From: Sphaerochaetaceae bacterium
GTDB lineage: Bacteria > Spirochaetota > Spirochaetia > Sphaerochaetales > Sphaerochaetaceae
DNA length: 39,962 bases
Assembly (NCBI GenBank): GCA_016302165.1
Contig: JAEDOD010000007.1
Location: forward strand, 1 to 39,962
Direction of reading: 5' to 3'
Under the pieces are notes generated by a model. The model was not told the DNA's origin, searched no databases, and worked only from the letters and a program-made list of their open reading frames with translations. Both the position numbers and the translations under genes were made by a program. Below, piece after piece: positions 31,930 through 39,962 of this stretch; positions within the stretch are counted from its first letter, which is position 1, and every line of letters begins with the position of its first letter.

Positions 31930-33205
31930 TTTTATGTCCTCCTATCTGGCTGTTACGCTCCCGCTGTGTGGCTCCCTCTTCATAATCCATACCCTTCAAT
32001 ATAGCGTTTTTTCCGAAGCTTCCCTTTATGGAAAGCACAGCCTTCTGGATACGTTCCCTCTTTCTGCTTTCTTCATCGTCAAGAAACAAATCCAGCTGCC
32101 GCGGAGCATCCTCCTCCACAAGGCCTGAAAGGGAGACCATAAATCTTCTTACATATTCATCCTTAGCCACAATGGAAGAGAAAATCTTTTCTATGGCATC
32201 CCTGATCTCCAGGTCGCTTTGGGTAGGATGGGAAAAGGAATAGCTCATGCTCCTCAGGCCTCCACCAGACCGGGATGCCATTACCACTCCAAAGCCAAGG
32301 GTGGTTGAAGCCTTTCTCTTGGCTGTAAGCTGAAGGGCACAGTCTACAGCCATTTCCTTGGCAACTATGAGAGCTTCAGGATAATAGTAGTCACGCATCA
32401 TGACTTGGCCTGAGCTTATGCTGTTGTTCTTAGGTCTATAGGCCTGGATATCCTTCATTGTAGTGCTTTCCCTTCCCCAGGCATGGTCAATCATAAGTTC
32501 AGCGTCTATACCGAACTCCTTATACAACAGCTCCTCAGGAGCATGGGCTATCTGGCCCATGGTAAAGATTCCAAATCTTTCAAGCCTTGCCTCAGTCCCC
32601 CTTCCTATTCGCCAGAAATCTGTCAGTGGACGATGAGACCATAGCTGGGCTCTGAAAGCGTCTTCGTCAAGGATGCCGATAAAATCTGGAGAATGCTTGG
32701 CAGTTATATCGAGAGCTATCTTCGCTAGGTACAGATTGGTCCCGATTCCAGCTGTAGCCCTGACGCCAACCTCCTCTGAAATCCTGTCCATAAGAAAGAC
32801 AGCCATTTCTCTGGGAGTCTTTCCGTATAAGTCCAGGTAGGTTGTACAGTCAAGGAAGGCTTCATCTATGGAATACACGTAGATGTCTTCCGGGGAAAGA
32901 TACCTAAGGTATATGCCATATATCTCTGCAGCGTAATCTATATACTTCTGCATTCTTGGAGTGGCCTTGATATATTTAATGTGTGGAGGAATCTCAAAGA
33001 CTCTGCATCTGTTCTTTACTCCCTTGGCCTTAAGGGAGGGAGAAACAGCAAGGCAGATGGTCTTGTCTCCACGTTCCGGATCCGCAACTACAAGATCTGT
33101 AGTCATGGGATCAAGGCCCCGCTCCACGCATTCAACGGAAGCATAGAAGCTTTTGAGATCGATGCAGATATAACAGTTTTCCTTCACACTAGAATAATAG
33201 CCCAC
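31919..33205 (-). CDS. Y-family DNA polymerase (UmuC/UvrX/DinB-like)
   Basis: The 428-residue polymerase bypasses damaged bases. It has the first catalytic Asp in CIDLKSFYASVE (Asp16, with the steric-gate aromatic pair), the YSIDEAFLD catalytic motif, and an ATAGIGTNLYLAK thumb helix. A C-terminal clamp-binding QLDLF lies in PRQLDLFLDDEE. The start is an apparent GTG; a second GTG seven codons later (VKENCYI) is possible, and neither has a strong ribosome site. I saw no LexA-type operator upstream that I could trust. It is co-transcribed with the YolD-like gene. Confidence 0.9.
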   Translation of the reverse strand: MGYYSSVKENCYICIDLKSFYASVECVERGLDPMTTDLVVADPERGDKTICLAVSPSLKAKGVKNRCRVFEIPPHIKYIKATPRMQKYIDYAAEIYGIYLRYLSPEDIYVYSIDEAFLDCTTYLDLYGKTPREMAVFLMDRISEEVGVRATAGIGTNLYLAKIALDITAKHSPDFIGILDEDAFRAQLWSHRPLTDFWRIGRGTEARLERFGIFTMGQIAHAPEELLYKEFGIDAELMIDHAWGRESTTMKDIQAYRPKNNSISSGQVMMRDYYYPEALIVAKEMAVDCALQLTAKRKASTTLGFGVVMASRSGGGLRSMSYSFSHPTQSDLEIRDAIEKIFSSIVAKDEYVRRFMVSLSGLVEEDAPRQLDLFLDDEESRKRERIQKAVLSIKGSFGKNAILKGMDYEEGATQRERNSQIGGHKSGS

Positions 33206-33230
33206 TTTCAGATAACCATCAAATTTGTGG

Positions 33231-33262
33231 AAGAAAATGGCTGTGGGGTTTATTCCACAGCC
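33231..33262 (-). terminator. Terminator of the ABC exporter operon
   Basis: On the minus strand GGCTGTGG pairs perfectly with CCACAGCC around an 8-nt loop, followed by ATTTTCTT, 5 nt past the exporter stop. Confidence 0.8.
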
Positions 33263-33267
33263 TTACC

Positions 33268-35148
33268 TCAGCTCAGTTCACTCTTTCCAGTGTAGAGATT
33301 ATAGTAGGTACCCTTAAGGGCAATAAGGTCATCATGGTCACCCCTTTCAATGATCCGGCCATTTTCAAGGACCATGATTGCATTGCTGTTACGTACCGTA
33401 GAAAGCCTATGGGCTATGACGAATACTGTCCTATTCTCCATAAGCTTATCCATTCCAGACTGGACCAGGGCCTCTGTATGGGTATCAATGCTGCTGGTAG
33501 CTTCATCGAGAACCATAATTGGAGGATCTGCAATGGCAGCTCTTGCAATGGACAACAGCTGTCTCTGTCCTTGGGAAAGGTTCTCTCCATTGTTTGTGAT
33601 GACAGTATCGTAGCCATCCTTCATCATAAGGATGAATTCATGGGCATTTGCAAGCTTTGCAGCCTTCTCCACATCCTCGTCAGTGGCATCAGGCCGTCCA
33701 TATCTGATGTTATCCCTGATGGTACCTGTAAAGAGGGATGTATCCTGAAGGACCATGGCCATAGACCGTCTCAGGTCATTGAGCTTCATACGGCCTATGT
33801 CGATACCGTCAATGGTTATGGTTCCCTTCTGGATGTTGTAGAAGCGGTTCAGAAGATTGGTGATGGTGGTCTTTCCTGCTCCTGTAGAGCCTACGAAGGC
33901 TATCTTCTGCCCTGGCTTTGCATAAAGGGAGATGTCATGAAGAACTGTCTTGTCTTCATTATAGCCAAAGTCTACATGGTCCATGACCACTCCACCCTTA
34001 AGGGGAACAAGGGTAAAGCCATTTCCTTCAGGAACCTTCCAGGCCCAACGTCCTGTCCTTTCCTTGACCTCTTCCAGCTTTCCTTCCTTCTCCCTGACTC
34101 TTACCAGCGTTACATCTCCGTCATCCTTCTCTTCCTTTTCATCCAGGAGTGCATAGATTCTTTCTGCTCCTGCAAGGGCCAGAAGAACATTGTTGGACTG
34201 CTGGGAAATCTGGGAAATGTTATTCGAGAAGGACCTGGAAAGCTGCAGGAATGCAGCAAGAGCACCGATAGTATAGAAATTAGGCCTGGAGATGATGGCC
34301 AAAGCTCCCACCAGCACCAGCACCACATACTGCAGATGGCCCAGGTTATTGTTCACCGGTCCCATGGCTCCGGCCCAGGCGTTGGCTTCTGCCATACTTG
34401 TCTCAAGCTTCTTGTTGAGGCTTTCGAATTCGCTGATACTCTTCTCTTCATGGGTGAACACCTTTATCACTCTCTGGCCGTTCATCATCTCTTCAATGTA
34501 TCCATTCACTACACCAAGGTCCTTCTGCTGGGCCTTGAAGTATGCACCAGACTTCTTTCCCAGAAGTCCTGTGGCAAAGAGTGTAATGAAGATGAAGGCA
34601 ATGACTACCAAAAGGAGAATCCAGCTGTTCATAGCCATGGACACCAGGACCATCAAAAGGGTCATGGCTGCAGTGAGAAGCTGCACCAGGCCATTGGCCA
34701 CCAGCTGGTTCAAGGTATCTGTATCATTGGCAAAGCGGCTCATGATGGAGCCTCTTCTGTTCCTGTCGAAATAGGAGAGAGGCAGAGACTCAAGCTTATC
34801 AAACATCTTGATCCTCATGTCATAGATAGCGTTCTGGGCAATGCCCACCATTATCCATGACACCAGGAAGGAAGACAGTATCGATATAGACACTACAAAG
34901 GCAAACTTCAATAGATATCTCAGGGCAATGGAAAAGTCTGGATTAGGATTTCCCTTGAGAGGGATCACTACATCATCGATGAAGTCTCCGATGAAGGATG
35001 CAGAATAGGTAGTGGCCCAGGCTGAAAGCACTATACCCAGAACAATAAGGACAATCAGGAAATATCTTCCTTCAAAGACATCCTTCATAAGGCGGAGGAA
35101 GGTCTTCTTAGGGTTCTTGGCCTTTTCACCAAATTTCATCTTACCCAT
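33268..35148 (-). CDS. ABC exporter subunit with canonical ATPase site (LmrD/TM288-like)
   Basis: This 626-residue fused exporter half has six predicted membrane helices in the first 320 residues. The nucleotide-binding domain has Walker A GSTGAGKTT, signature LSQGQ and Walker B IMVLDEATSS with the catalytic Glu. The domain linker carries an extra charged insert (about residues 345-385). Its ATG overlaps the partner's stop by one base, so the two form a heterodimeric multidrug- or lipid-type exporter. Substrate is not deducible. Confidence 0.9.
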   Translation of the reverse strand: MGKMKFGEKAKNPKKTFLRLMKDVFEGRYFLIVLIVLGIVLSAWATTYSASFIGDFIDDVVIPLKGNPNPDFSIALRYLLKFAFVVSISILSSFLVSWIMVGIAQNAIYDMRIKMFDKLESLPLSYFDRNRRGSIMSRFANDTDTLNQLVANGLVQLLTAAMTLLMVLVSMAMNSWILLLVVIAFIFITLFATGLLGKKSGAYFKAQQKDLGVVNGYIEEMMNGQRVIKVFTHEEKSISEFESLNKKLETSMAEANAWAGAMGPVNNNLGHLQYVVLVLVGALAIISRPNFYTIGALAAFLQLSRSFSNNISQISQQSNNVLLALAGAERIYALLDEKEEKDDGDVTLVRVREKEGKLEEVKERTGRWAWKVPEGNGFTLVPLKGGVVMDHVDFGYNEDKTVLHDISLYAKPGQKIAFVGSTGAGKTTITNLLNRFYNIQKGTITIDGIDIGRMKLNDLRRSMAMVLQDTSLFTGTIRDNIRYGRPDATDEDVEKAAKLANAHEFILMMKDGYDTVITNNGENLSQGQRQLLSIARAAIADPPIMVLDEATSSIDTHTEALVQSGMDKLMENRTVFVIAHRLSTVRNSNAIMVLENGRIIERGDHDDLIALKGTYYNLYTGKSELS

Positions 35149-36866
35149 CAGTCTTTCCCCCTTGTCTGAGTCTCGAATAGAGTCCTGTAACCAACGTTAC
35201 GCGCCAGAAGCTCCTCATGGGTGCCCACATCCTCGATTGTTCCGGCATTCATGATGACAATCTTGTCAGCATCCTCAATGGAGGATATGCGCTGACTAAT
35301 GATGATTCTGGTCATTGAATTCACGTCACGCCTTAGTGCTTCCCTTATCTTTCTGTCTGTTGCTGTGTCAACGGCAGAAGTGGAGTCATCCATAATAAGA
35401 ATCTTAGGAGATTTCAATAGAGCCCTTGCAATGCATAGCCTCTGTCTCTGACCTCCGGAGAAGTTGGCGCCACCCTGCTCCACACGGCTCTTGAAGCCAT
35501 CCTCCTTCTCCCTGATGAATGGAAGGGCGGAGGCGATATCTGCAGCCTTGGTCATTTCCTCCTCAGTTGCATTTTCGTTTCCCCATCTCAGGTTTTCCTC
35601 CACTGTTCCAGAGAAGAGAGTATTCTTCTGAAGAACCACAGAAACGCTGTTACGGAGAGCTGTCAGGTTGTAGTCCCTTACGTCCTTGCCTCCCACCATT
35701 ACGCTTCCCTCTGTGGTGTCATAAAGCCTTGCAATAAGGGAGACCAGGGTAGATTTACCGCTTCCTGTGGTTCCAATGACACCCACCATCTCTCCGCTCT
35801 TTATTTCAAGGTTGATGTCCTTAAGGCAGGTAGAGCCCTTCTTGTAGCCGAAGGACACATGATTGAAGACTACGCTTCCATCCTTGACAGTTTTCTCTCC
35901 ATCTTCGTTTTCATCCATGGTTGGAGAGAAGGAAAGAACCTCAGATATCCTTTCCATGCTGGGTTTGGTCATGGTGTACATGACGACAATCATTCCTGTC
36001 ATCATCAAGGATGAGAGAATCTGGCCGGAATATGTGAATATGCTCATGAGGGCACCTGTATCCAGGGATCCCACGTTGACTAATCTAGCTCCAAAGTAGC
36101 AGATAGCTATCATACAGCCATAGGATACGAACATCATCATAGGGCTCATGATTGCCATCATCTTCTGGGCCTTCGTGAAGTTGTAGCGGATATAGTCGCT
36201 GCTCTCTCTGAACTTTTCCTTCTCTTCCCCTTCCCTTACAAATGCCTTTACGGTCCTGATTCCTGAAAGGTTCTCTCCCACCACCTGATTGAAGCGGTCG
36301 TAGCCCTTGAAGGCTGCAGAGAAATAACCATGGGTGATCTTCACAAGAATAAGGACTGCAATGGCAAGGATAGGAATGATGACAGCAAAGATTGCTGAAA
36401 GAATTCCTCCTGCCCTATAGGCCATTACAGAAGCGAAGATGAGCATCATAGGACTTCTGACAAACATTCTTATGCTCATCATAAAGAGCTGCTGGACCCT
36501 CTGTACATCGGTCGTGAGACGGGTGATGAGGGAGGATGTGCTGAACCTGTCTATATCGGAAAAGGAGAATTCCTGGACCTTAACATACAGGTCATGCCGT
36601 AGATTAGTGGCGAAACCGGCTCCAGCCTCCGAACCGAACTTGGATCCTAGAACACCAAAAAGAAGGGAACATAAAGCGGAAAGAACAAGAAAAAATGACA
36701 TGGTAAGGATATACGCCATGTCCATTTCCGCTACTCCCTTATCTATGATCTGGGCCATGATTGCTGGAATAAGCACTTCCATCAACACTTCCAGAATCAT
36801 AAAAATAGGTGTAATGGCAGTCTTGAACCTATACTGCCTTACACGAGAAAACAATTCCTTAATCAA
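35148..36866 (-). CDS. ABC exporter subunit with degenerate ATPase site (LmrC/TM287-like)
   Basis: This 572-residue partner half has six membrane helices followed by a nucleotide-binding domain. Walker A is GTTGSGKST and the signature is FSGGQ. Walker B reads ILIMDDSTSA, with Asp in place of the catalytic Glu, the hallmark of the degenerate site in heterodimeric exporters. The start codon is TTG with a weak GGGG site upstream. It is the first gene of a two-gene operon. Confidence 0.9.
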   Translation of the reverse strand: MIKELFSRVRQYRFKTAITPIFMILEVLMEVLIPAIMAQIIDKGVAEMDMAYILTMSFFLVLSALCSLLFGVLGSKFGSEAGAGFATNLRHDLYVKVQEFSFSDIDRFSTSSLITRLTTDVQRVQQLFMMSIRMFVRSPMMLIFASVMAYRAGGILSAIFAVIIPILAIAVLILVKITHGYFSAAFKGYDRFNQVVGENLSGIRTVKAFVREGEEKEKFRESSDYIRYNFTKAQKMMAIMSPMMMFVSYGCMIAICYFGARLVNVGSLDTGALMSIFTYSGQILSSLMMTGMIVVMYTMTKPSMERISEVLSFSPTMDENEDGEKTVKDGSVVFNHVSFGYKKGSTCLKDINLEIKSGEMVGVIGTTGSGKSTLVSLIARLYDTTEGSVMVGGKDVRDYNLTALRNSVSVVLQKNTLFSGTVEENLRWGNENATEEEMTKAADIASALPFIREKEDGFKSRVEQGGANFSGGQRQRLCIARALLKSPKILIMDDSTSAVDTATDRKIREALRRDVNSMTRIIISQRISSIEDADKIVIMNAGTIEDVGTHEELLARNVGYRTLFETQTRGKD

Positions 36867-36897
36867 AATCAGCCCCGCAATTTAATCGAATGATATC

Positions 36898-36943
36898 TAG
36901 ATAACCAATATTCTCCCCTTGGTCAATTTATCAATATGTTGAT
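36898..36943 (-). promoter_or_regulatory. Putative promoter and palindrome upstream of the ABC exporter operon
   Basis: On the minus strand TTGACC is followed 17 bp later by a weak TATCTA. Immediately upstream lies the inverted repeat ATCAA-TATG-TTGAT, of the size bound by MarR- or TetR-type regulators. No such regulator is encoded here. Confidence 0.3.
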
Positions 36944-36959
36944 TCAGTGAATTTGGGAC

Positions 36960-37541
36960 CTAGTCAAAATTCCTGAAGTAGGAAACAGGTATTCCGAAGA
37001 CAGCAGCCTTGCCCTTTTTGGAAATGTATGGAAGGCTCTCCACCTTTTCCATTATAGCTTTGGCCACCTCTGTCTTCTCGACAATCACCAGCACTTCCTT
37101 CTCGCTGGTAATTGGATATCCGAAGAACTTCACATCATCGTCCTTGGCAGTTCCATGGCCCTTGATGATGGTTCCGCCCTTTGCTCCCACCTTTCTGGCC
37201 TCAGCCATGCAGTCATCTGCATATCCTGCTTCACATATTATCTCAATCATTGTCCATCTATCTTCATTCATCTCTTCGTCTCCTATAATTGCCAATATAC
37301 CCTTCTTTCCTCTTTTCTCTATTTCTTCCCTACAGCCATCCAATATGGCCTCCTCTACAAAGGAAATCAGAATCTCTCTCTTGGTATCGCTGAAGCCAAG
37401 GATTGAAAGGAGGGAGGAGGAAGCGGTCCCCCTTCCATAGATTACAGTTCCACCTGTGGCGCCTCTGTTTCTTATGGCAGCCATAATGGAATCTGATTCA
37501 CCTCTAGGAACAACAACCATCACCATTCTTCCTCTATTCAT
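36960..37541 (-). CDS. Tandem P-II-like signalling protein
   Basis: This 193-residue protein contains two GlnB-like ferredoxin folds in tandem, each with a RGATGG/VGAKGG motif followed by GRGTA/GHGTA at the expected nucleotide-binding loop. The T-loops appear short and lack the regulatory Tyr of GlnB. P-II-like proteins beside transporters usually bind a nucleotide and gate the partner. The chosen ATG follows AGGAGG by 5 nt and overlaps the DUF1538 stop by 8 nt, showing translational coupling to that membrane protein. The effector is unknown. Confidence 0.85.
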   Translation of the reverse strand: MNRGRMVMVVVPRGESDSIMAAIRNRGATGGTVIYGRGTASSSLLSILGFSDTKREILISFVEEAILDGCREEIEKRGKKGILAIIGDEEMNEDRWTMIEIICEAGYADDCMAEARKVGAKGGTIIKGHGTAKDDDVKFFGYPITSEKEVLVIVEKTEVAKAIMEKVESLPYISKKGKAAVFGIPVSYFRNFD

Positions 37542-38961
37542 TCTTTCCTCCTCTTGTCTTGATGCTGTAGATGATTCCAAGTATTTCCAAAGCCAGTATA
37601 GGCATTGATGCAATAAGCCCAATCATACCGAAGGCCATCTCCCCTGAGCCCACCACCATGGCAAAGCCTGAAGATAGAGGAAGAAGGAAGGTGGAGGTCA
37701 TGGGACCGGTAGCTACTCCTCCGCTGTCGAAGGCTATAGAAGCAAACAGGGTTGGTACAAAAGGAAGAAGTATAAGGATTATACCGTAGATAGGGAGAAT
37801 CAGACATCTGTAATCAATGTCAAGCATTATTCTTACCATAGATAGGCCTAGAGCTGCGGCGACTCCAAAGGCAATGGAGAAAAGAAGGACCTTCCTTCTG
37901 ATTCTTCCTTGGCTCTTCTCCTCTACTTCTCCCGTCAACACAAAGATTGCAGGCTCAGCCAAGGCTACAGCAAAGCCTAGTATCATTCCTGTCAGAACAA
38001 CTATATAGGGAGACGAAGACGCTAAGGCAGAGCCGATTGCCAATGCCACAGGCATGAAGGAGGCCTCCACAGAAAAGAGGAAGAGAACGATTCCGAGATA
38101 CGAATAGAGGATTCCCACTCCTATCTTTATGCTTCCAACCTTTGGTAGCTTCATGATAGCAACAGTAATGATTGAAAGCAGCACCAGAGGAAGAAGGGAG
38201 GAGGATACGCTTTTCACCACAGAAATGAAAGTCGAGAGTAAGGAATGAACACTTTCTTCTGAAGGAGGAAGGGAACCTCCCTTATTGAGAAAAAGGCCAT
38301 AGACCATTACAGCCAGCACAGGACCGATGCTTGCTATTCCTGTAAAGCCGAAGGAATCCTCCTCCCTGTTTCCATGGACAGAGGAAACACCAATACCTAA
38401 AGCAAGAATAAAAGGAACAGCCAAGGGGCCGGTGGTGGCGCCTCCTGCATCAAAGCCTACGGATGCAAGGAAGGGAGGAAGGAAAAGCGATAGAAGGCAT
38501 AAGACTCCTATACAAAGGGCAATAGTAATCTTGAAGGAAAACCGGGAAAGGGCCCTAAGATAGCTGAGGGCCATAAAGAGACCTACTCCCAAAGCTATCA
38601 CCAAGACAAATAGGTTTATATCTACACTTCCATCCACACTTTTGACTTGGGACGCAAGAACCCTTACGTCAGGCTCTGCAAAAGTTACCATAGCTCCCAA
38701 GACAAGTCCAGAAGAGAGAAGAAGCCATACTTTCCTTTTTCCTGTAATAAGATTTCCAAGATGATTGCCTACAGGAATAAAGCCCATGTCTACTCCAAGA
38801 AGGAAAAGGGAAAGCCCCAGGACCATTAGAAGGGAGGAGAAGAGAAAGAAGATTACCGATACTTCTCCGGAAAGACCGAAGAGGAAGATCAGAACTAGTG
38901 CAGATACAGTGATGGGCAGTACAGAGAGCCCGGTCTCCTTCAGTTTCTCCCAGAAAGACAT
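37534..38961 (-). CDS. Tandem DUF1538 membrane protein, candidate cation antiporter
   Basis: This 475-residue polytopic protein is built from two repeats. FAEPDVRVLASQV in the first half matches LAEPAIFVLTGEV in the second, and FDAGGATTGPLAVPF matches FDSGGVATGPMTSTF. Both pairs are set in helices of a DUF1538 fold. As I recall, a two-gene DUF1538 pair (UmpAB) was described as a Na+(Li+,K+)/H+ antiporter, so a cation antiporter is a reasonable guess for this fused form. AAGGAG precedes the ATG. It is followed by the coupled P-II-like gene, suggesting regulated transport. Confidence 0.87.
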   Translation of the reverse strand: MSFWEKLKETGLSVLPITVSALVLIFLFGLSGEVSVIFFLFSSLLMVLGLSLFLLGVDMGFIPVGNHLGNLITGKRKVWLLLSSGLVLGAMVTFAEPDVRVLASQVKSVDGSVDINLFVLVIALGVGLFMALSYLRALSRFSFKITIALCIGVLCLLSLFLPPFLASVGFDAGGATTGPLAVPFILALGIGVSSVHGNREEDSFGFTGIASIGPVLAVMVYGLFLNKGGSLPPSEESVHSLLSTFISVVKSVSSSLLPLVLLSIITVAIMKLPKVGSIKIGVGILYSYLGIVLFLFSVEASFMPVALAIGSALASSSPYIVVLTGMILGFAVALAEPAIFVLTGEVEEKSQGRIRRKVLLFSIAFGVAAALGLSMVRIMLDIDYRCLILPIYGIILILLPFVPTLFASIAFDSGGVATGPMTSTFLLPLSSGFAMVVGSGEMAFGMIGLIASMPILALEILGIIYSIKTRGGKNE

Positions 38962-39110
38962 CTCAACTCCTTAAGCGGCAATGTTCCATATAGGAAAGAT
39001 AACATCAAAGAAGGGAAAAGGAAACCGATAGACACTGGCAGTATCCCGTTACATAGCAGGCTCTTTGTGACTATGAGACCAGGATGAAAGTAATCTTCTC
39101 AAGAAAAACT

Positions 39111-39145
39111 TTGACCACAGGCAAATTGGGTCGTAAACTAGTTTA
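39111..39145 (+). promoter_or_regulatory. Promoter with overlapping palindromic operator of the LacI-type regulator
   Basis: TTGACC is separated by 17 bp from TAAACT. The -10 box lies inside the perfect 12-bp palindrome TAAACTAGTTTA (39134-39145). That layout fits negative autoregulation by a LacI-family protein, although the CTAG centre is not the usual CG. Confidence 0.55.
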
Positions 39146-39171
39146 GAAAAGAAAAGGAAAAGAGGTACGTC

Positions 39172-39962
39172 ATGAAGGCAAAGAGAATAACAATCGCTGA
39201 TATCGCCCAGAAATCAGGGTATTCCAAGACAGCTGTCTCCTTTGCATTCAACTGCCCTGAAAGGATCAGCAGGGATGCTGTAGATAAAATATTGAAGATT
39301 GCCCAGGAGCTTGATTACTTCCCGGATCCTATGGCAAGGAACTTCTCCCTGGGAAGGCATCTCTCCTTAGGTTTCCTGGTGCCTCAGTCCTTTGACATTT
39401 CCATGAGAAACCCCCATGTGGTGGACGTGTTGACAGGAATCGGCAGCGTCTGCGAAAGCTATGGATACACCATTACCTGCATCCCTCCCCTTCGCTCTTC
39501 CATTGCTGAAGCAATCAAGAATGCTACTGTAGACGGAATCATCGGTATGGGTCTTGAGTTCGGAAAGGAAGTACAGGAAGCCCTGAAGAGAAGAAAGCTT
39601 CCCTTCGTATGCATTGACGCCATAGATGAAGAGAACATCGTCTCCGTCTCCATAGACAACGAAGGAGCGGCAGAAATGCAGATGAGGGAGGCACTGGAGC
39701 ATGGACACAGAAACATTTCAATCATTTCCCTTCCAGGTGCCGCCTATCTTGATGAAGACCGGGATCCAGACGTGGCTCCAGGCGTAGCAGAAGCCAGGAA
39801 CCGGGGATACGAGAAGGCAAGAAAAAGCTTTGGGCTGGAGAAGGCCTTCCCTACCTATCCAGTACTGGCCACCTTTGAAGGCGGCGAAGAAGCTGCAGCA
39901 AAGATCATTGAAGACAATAGGACCACCTGTATTGTAACGATGTCAGATATCCAGGCTGCAGG
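39172..39962 (+). CDS. LacI-family transcriptional regulator, 3' truncated by the window
   Basis: The visible 263 residues have an N-terminal LacI helix-turn-helix (ITIADIAQKSGYSKTAVSFA) with hinge helix (MARNFSLG). A periplasmic-binding-protein-like effector domain starts at LGFLVPQSFDI. The usual TVSRVLN of the recognition helix is AVSFAFN. Such proteins repress sugar or nucleoside uptake genes and release on ligand binding. GAGG lies about 7 nt before the ATG. The end of the gene and any regulated genes lie beyond the window. Confidence 0.9.
   Translation, partial: MKAKRITIADIAQKSGYSKTAVSFAFNCPERISRDAVDKILKIAQELDYFPDPMARNFSLGRHLSLGFLVPQSFDISMRNPHVVDVLTGIGSVCESYGYTITCIPPLRSSIAEAIKNATVDGIIGMGLEFGKEVQEALKRRKLPFVCIDAIDEENIVSVSIDNEGAAEMQMREALEHGHRNISIISLPGAAYLDEDRDPDVAPGVAEARNRGYEKARKSFGLEKAFPTYPVLATFEGGEEAAAKIIEDNRTTCIVTMSDIQAA

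Noticed and set aside
33334..34860. A 508-residue open frame antisense to the ABC exporter
   Set aside because: It mirrors the codon bias of the exporter gene on the other strand, has no recognisable motif and has no ribosome site.
1..39962. CRISPR arrays, prophage or integrase modules
   Set aside because: No spaced direct-repeat array, phage structural gene or integrase frame was seen. The tRNA-Pro has no adjacent integrase or duplicated 3' end.

Overview
The window comes from a moderate-GC, probably gut-dwelling strict anaerobe. Its main content is an anaerobic purine and urate-type catabolic locus built around selenium-dependent molybdenum hydroxylases. The genes present (ygeW, ygfK, ssnA, two xanthine-dehydrogenase-like enzymes, selD, yedE/yedF) occur in Bacillota, Spirochaetota and E. 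coli. Nothing here fixes the phylum. I lean to a Spirochaetota or Bacillota gut anaerobe, as inference only.

Layout. 1-1705: 3' end of a PIN-domain toxin gene, a decayed ISL3-family transposase tail, and an SPFH membrane protein. 1706-4015: ygeW (knotted carbamoyltransferase) and a HAD nucleotidase-like gene, with a possible small RNA or tandem terminator behind ygeW. 4022-8779: a selenium module, with yedE-yedF-DUF3343-selD on the minus strand and a NifS-like desulfurase plus an XdhC-like maturation factor on the plus strand, diverging from a 112-bp promoter region. 8784-12756: a large hybrid histidine kinase and a threonine-aldolase-family enzyme. 12858-24566: ygfK-ssnA-xdhA-xdhB-xdhC-ygfM-xdhD, all minus strand with tight overlaps, and a second promoter and hairpin before xdhA. 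24747-28240: ndk, an A-type diiron flavoprotein, a DUF3320-like protein and an unidentified protein. 28408-31370: a fold-type II PLP enzyme and a threonine-synthase-like enzyme. 31457-39962: tRNA-Pro(GGG), YolD plus a Y-family polymerase, a heterodimeric ABC exporter, a DUF1538 antiporter-like protein with a tandem P-II protein, and the start of a LacI-type regulator.

How it fits together. YedE is thought to import a selenium species. The NifS-like desulfurase, YedF, the DUF3343 protein and SelD would activate and carry it. The XdhC-like factor would help insert the labile selenium/sulfur ligand into the molybdenum cofactor of XdhA and XdhD. These hydroxylases, with the SsnA deaminase and the YgfK flavin/FeS reductase, would act on purines. 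YgeW and the PLP enzymes would handle the carbamoylated and amino-acid-like breakdown products.

The most useful new observation is a shared direct repeat (TGCAAC-N4-YGCAAC-like). It lies just upstream of the predicted promoters of ygeW and ygfK, and in the leader region of the PLP-enzyme operon. It suggests one regulator ties three separated transcription units into a regulon and draws the unassigned PLP enzymes into it. No ygeX, ygeY or hyuA orthologue is seen, so the PLP pair is a candidate functional replacement for the diaminopropionate lyase step.
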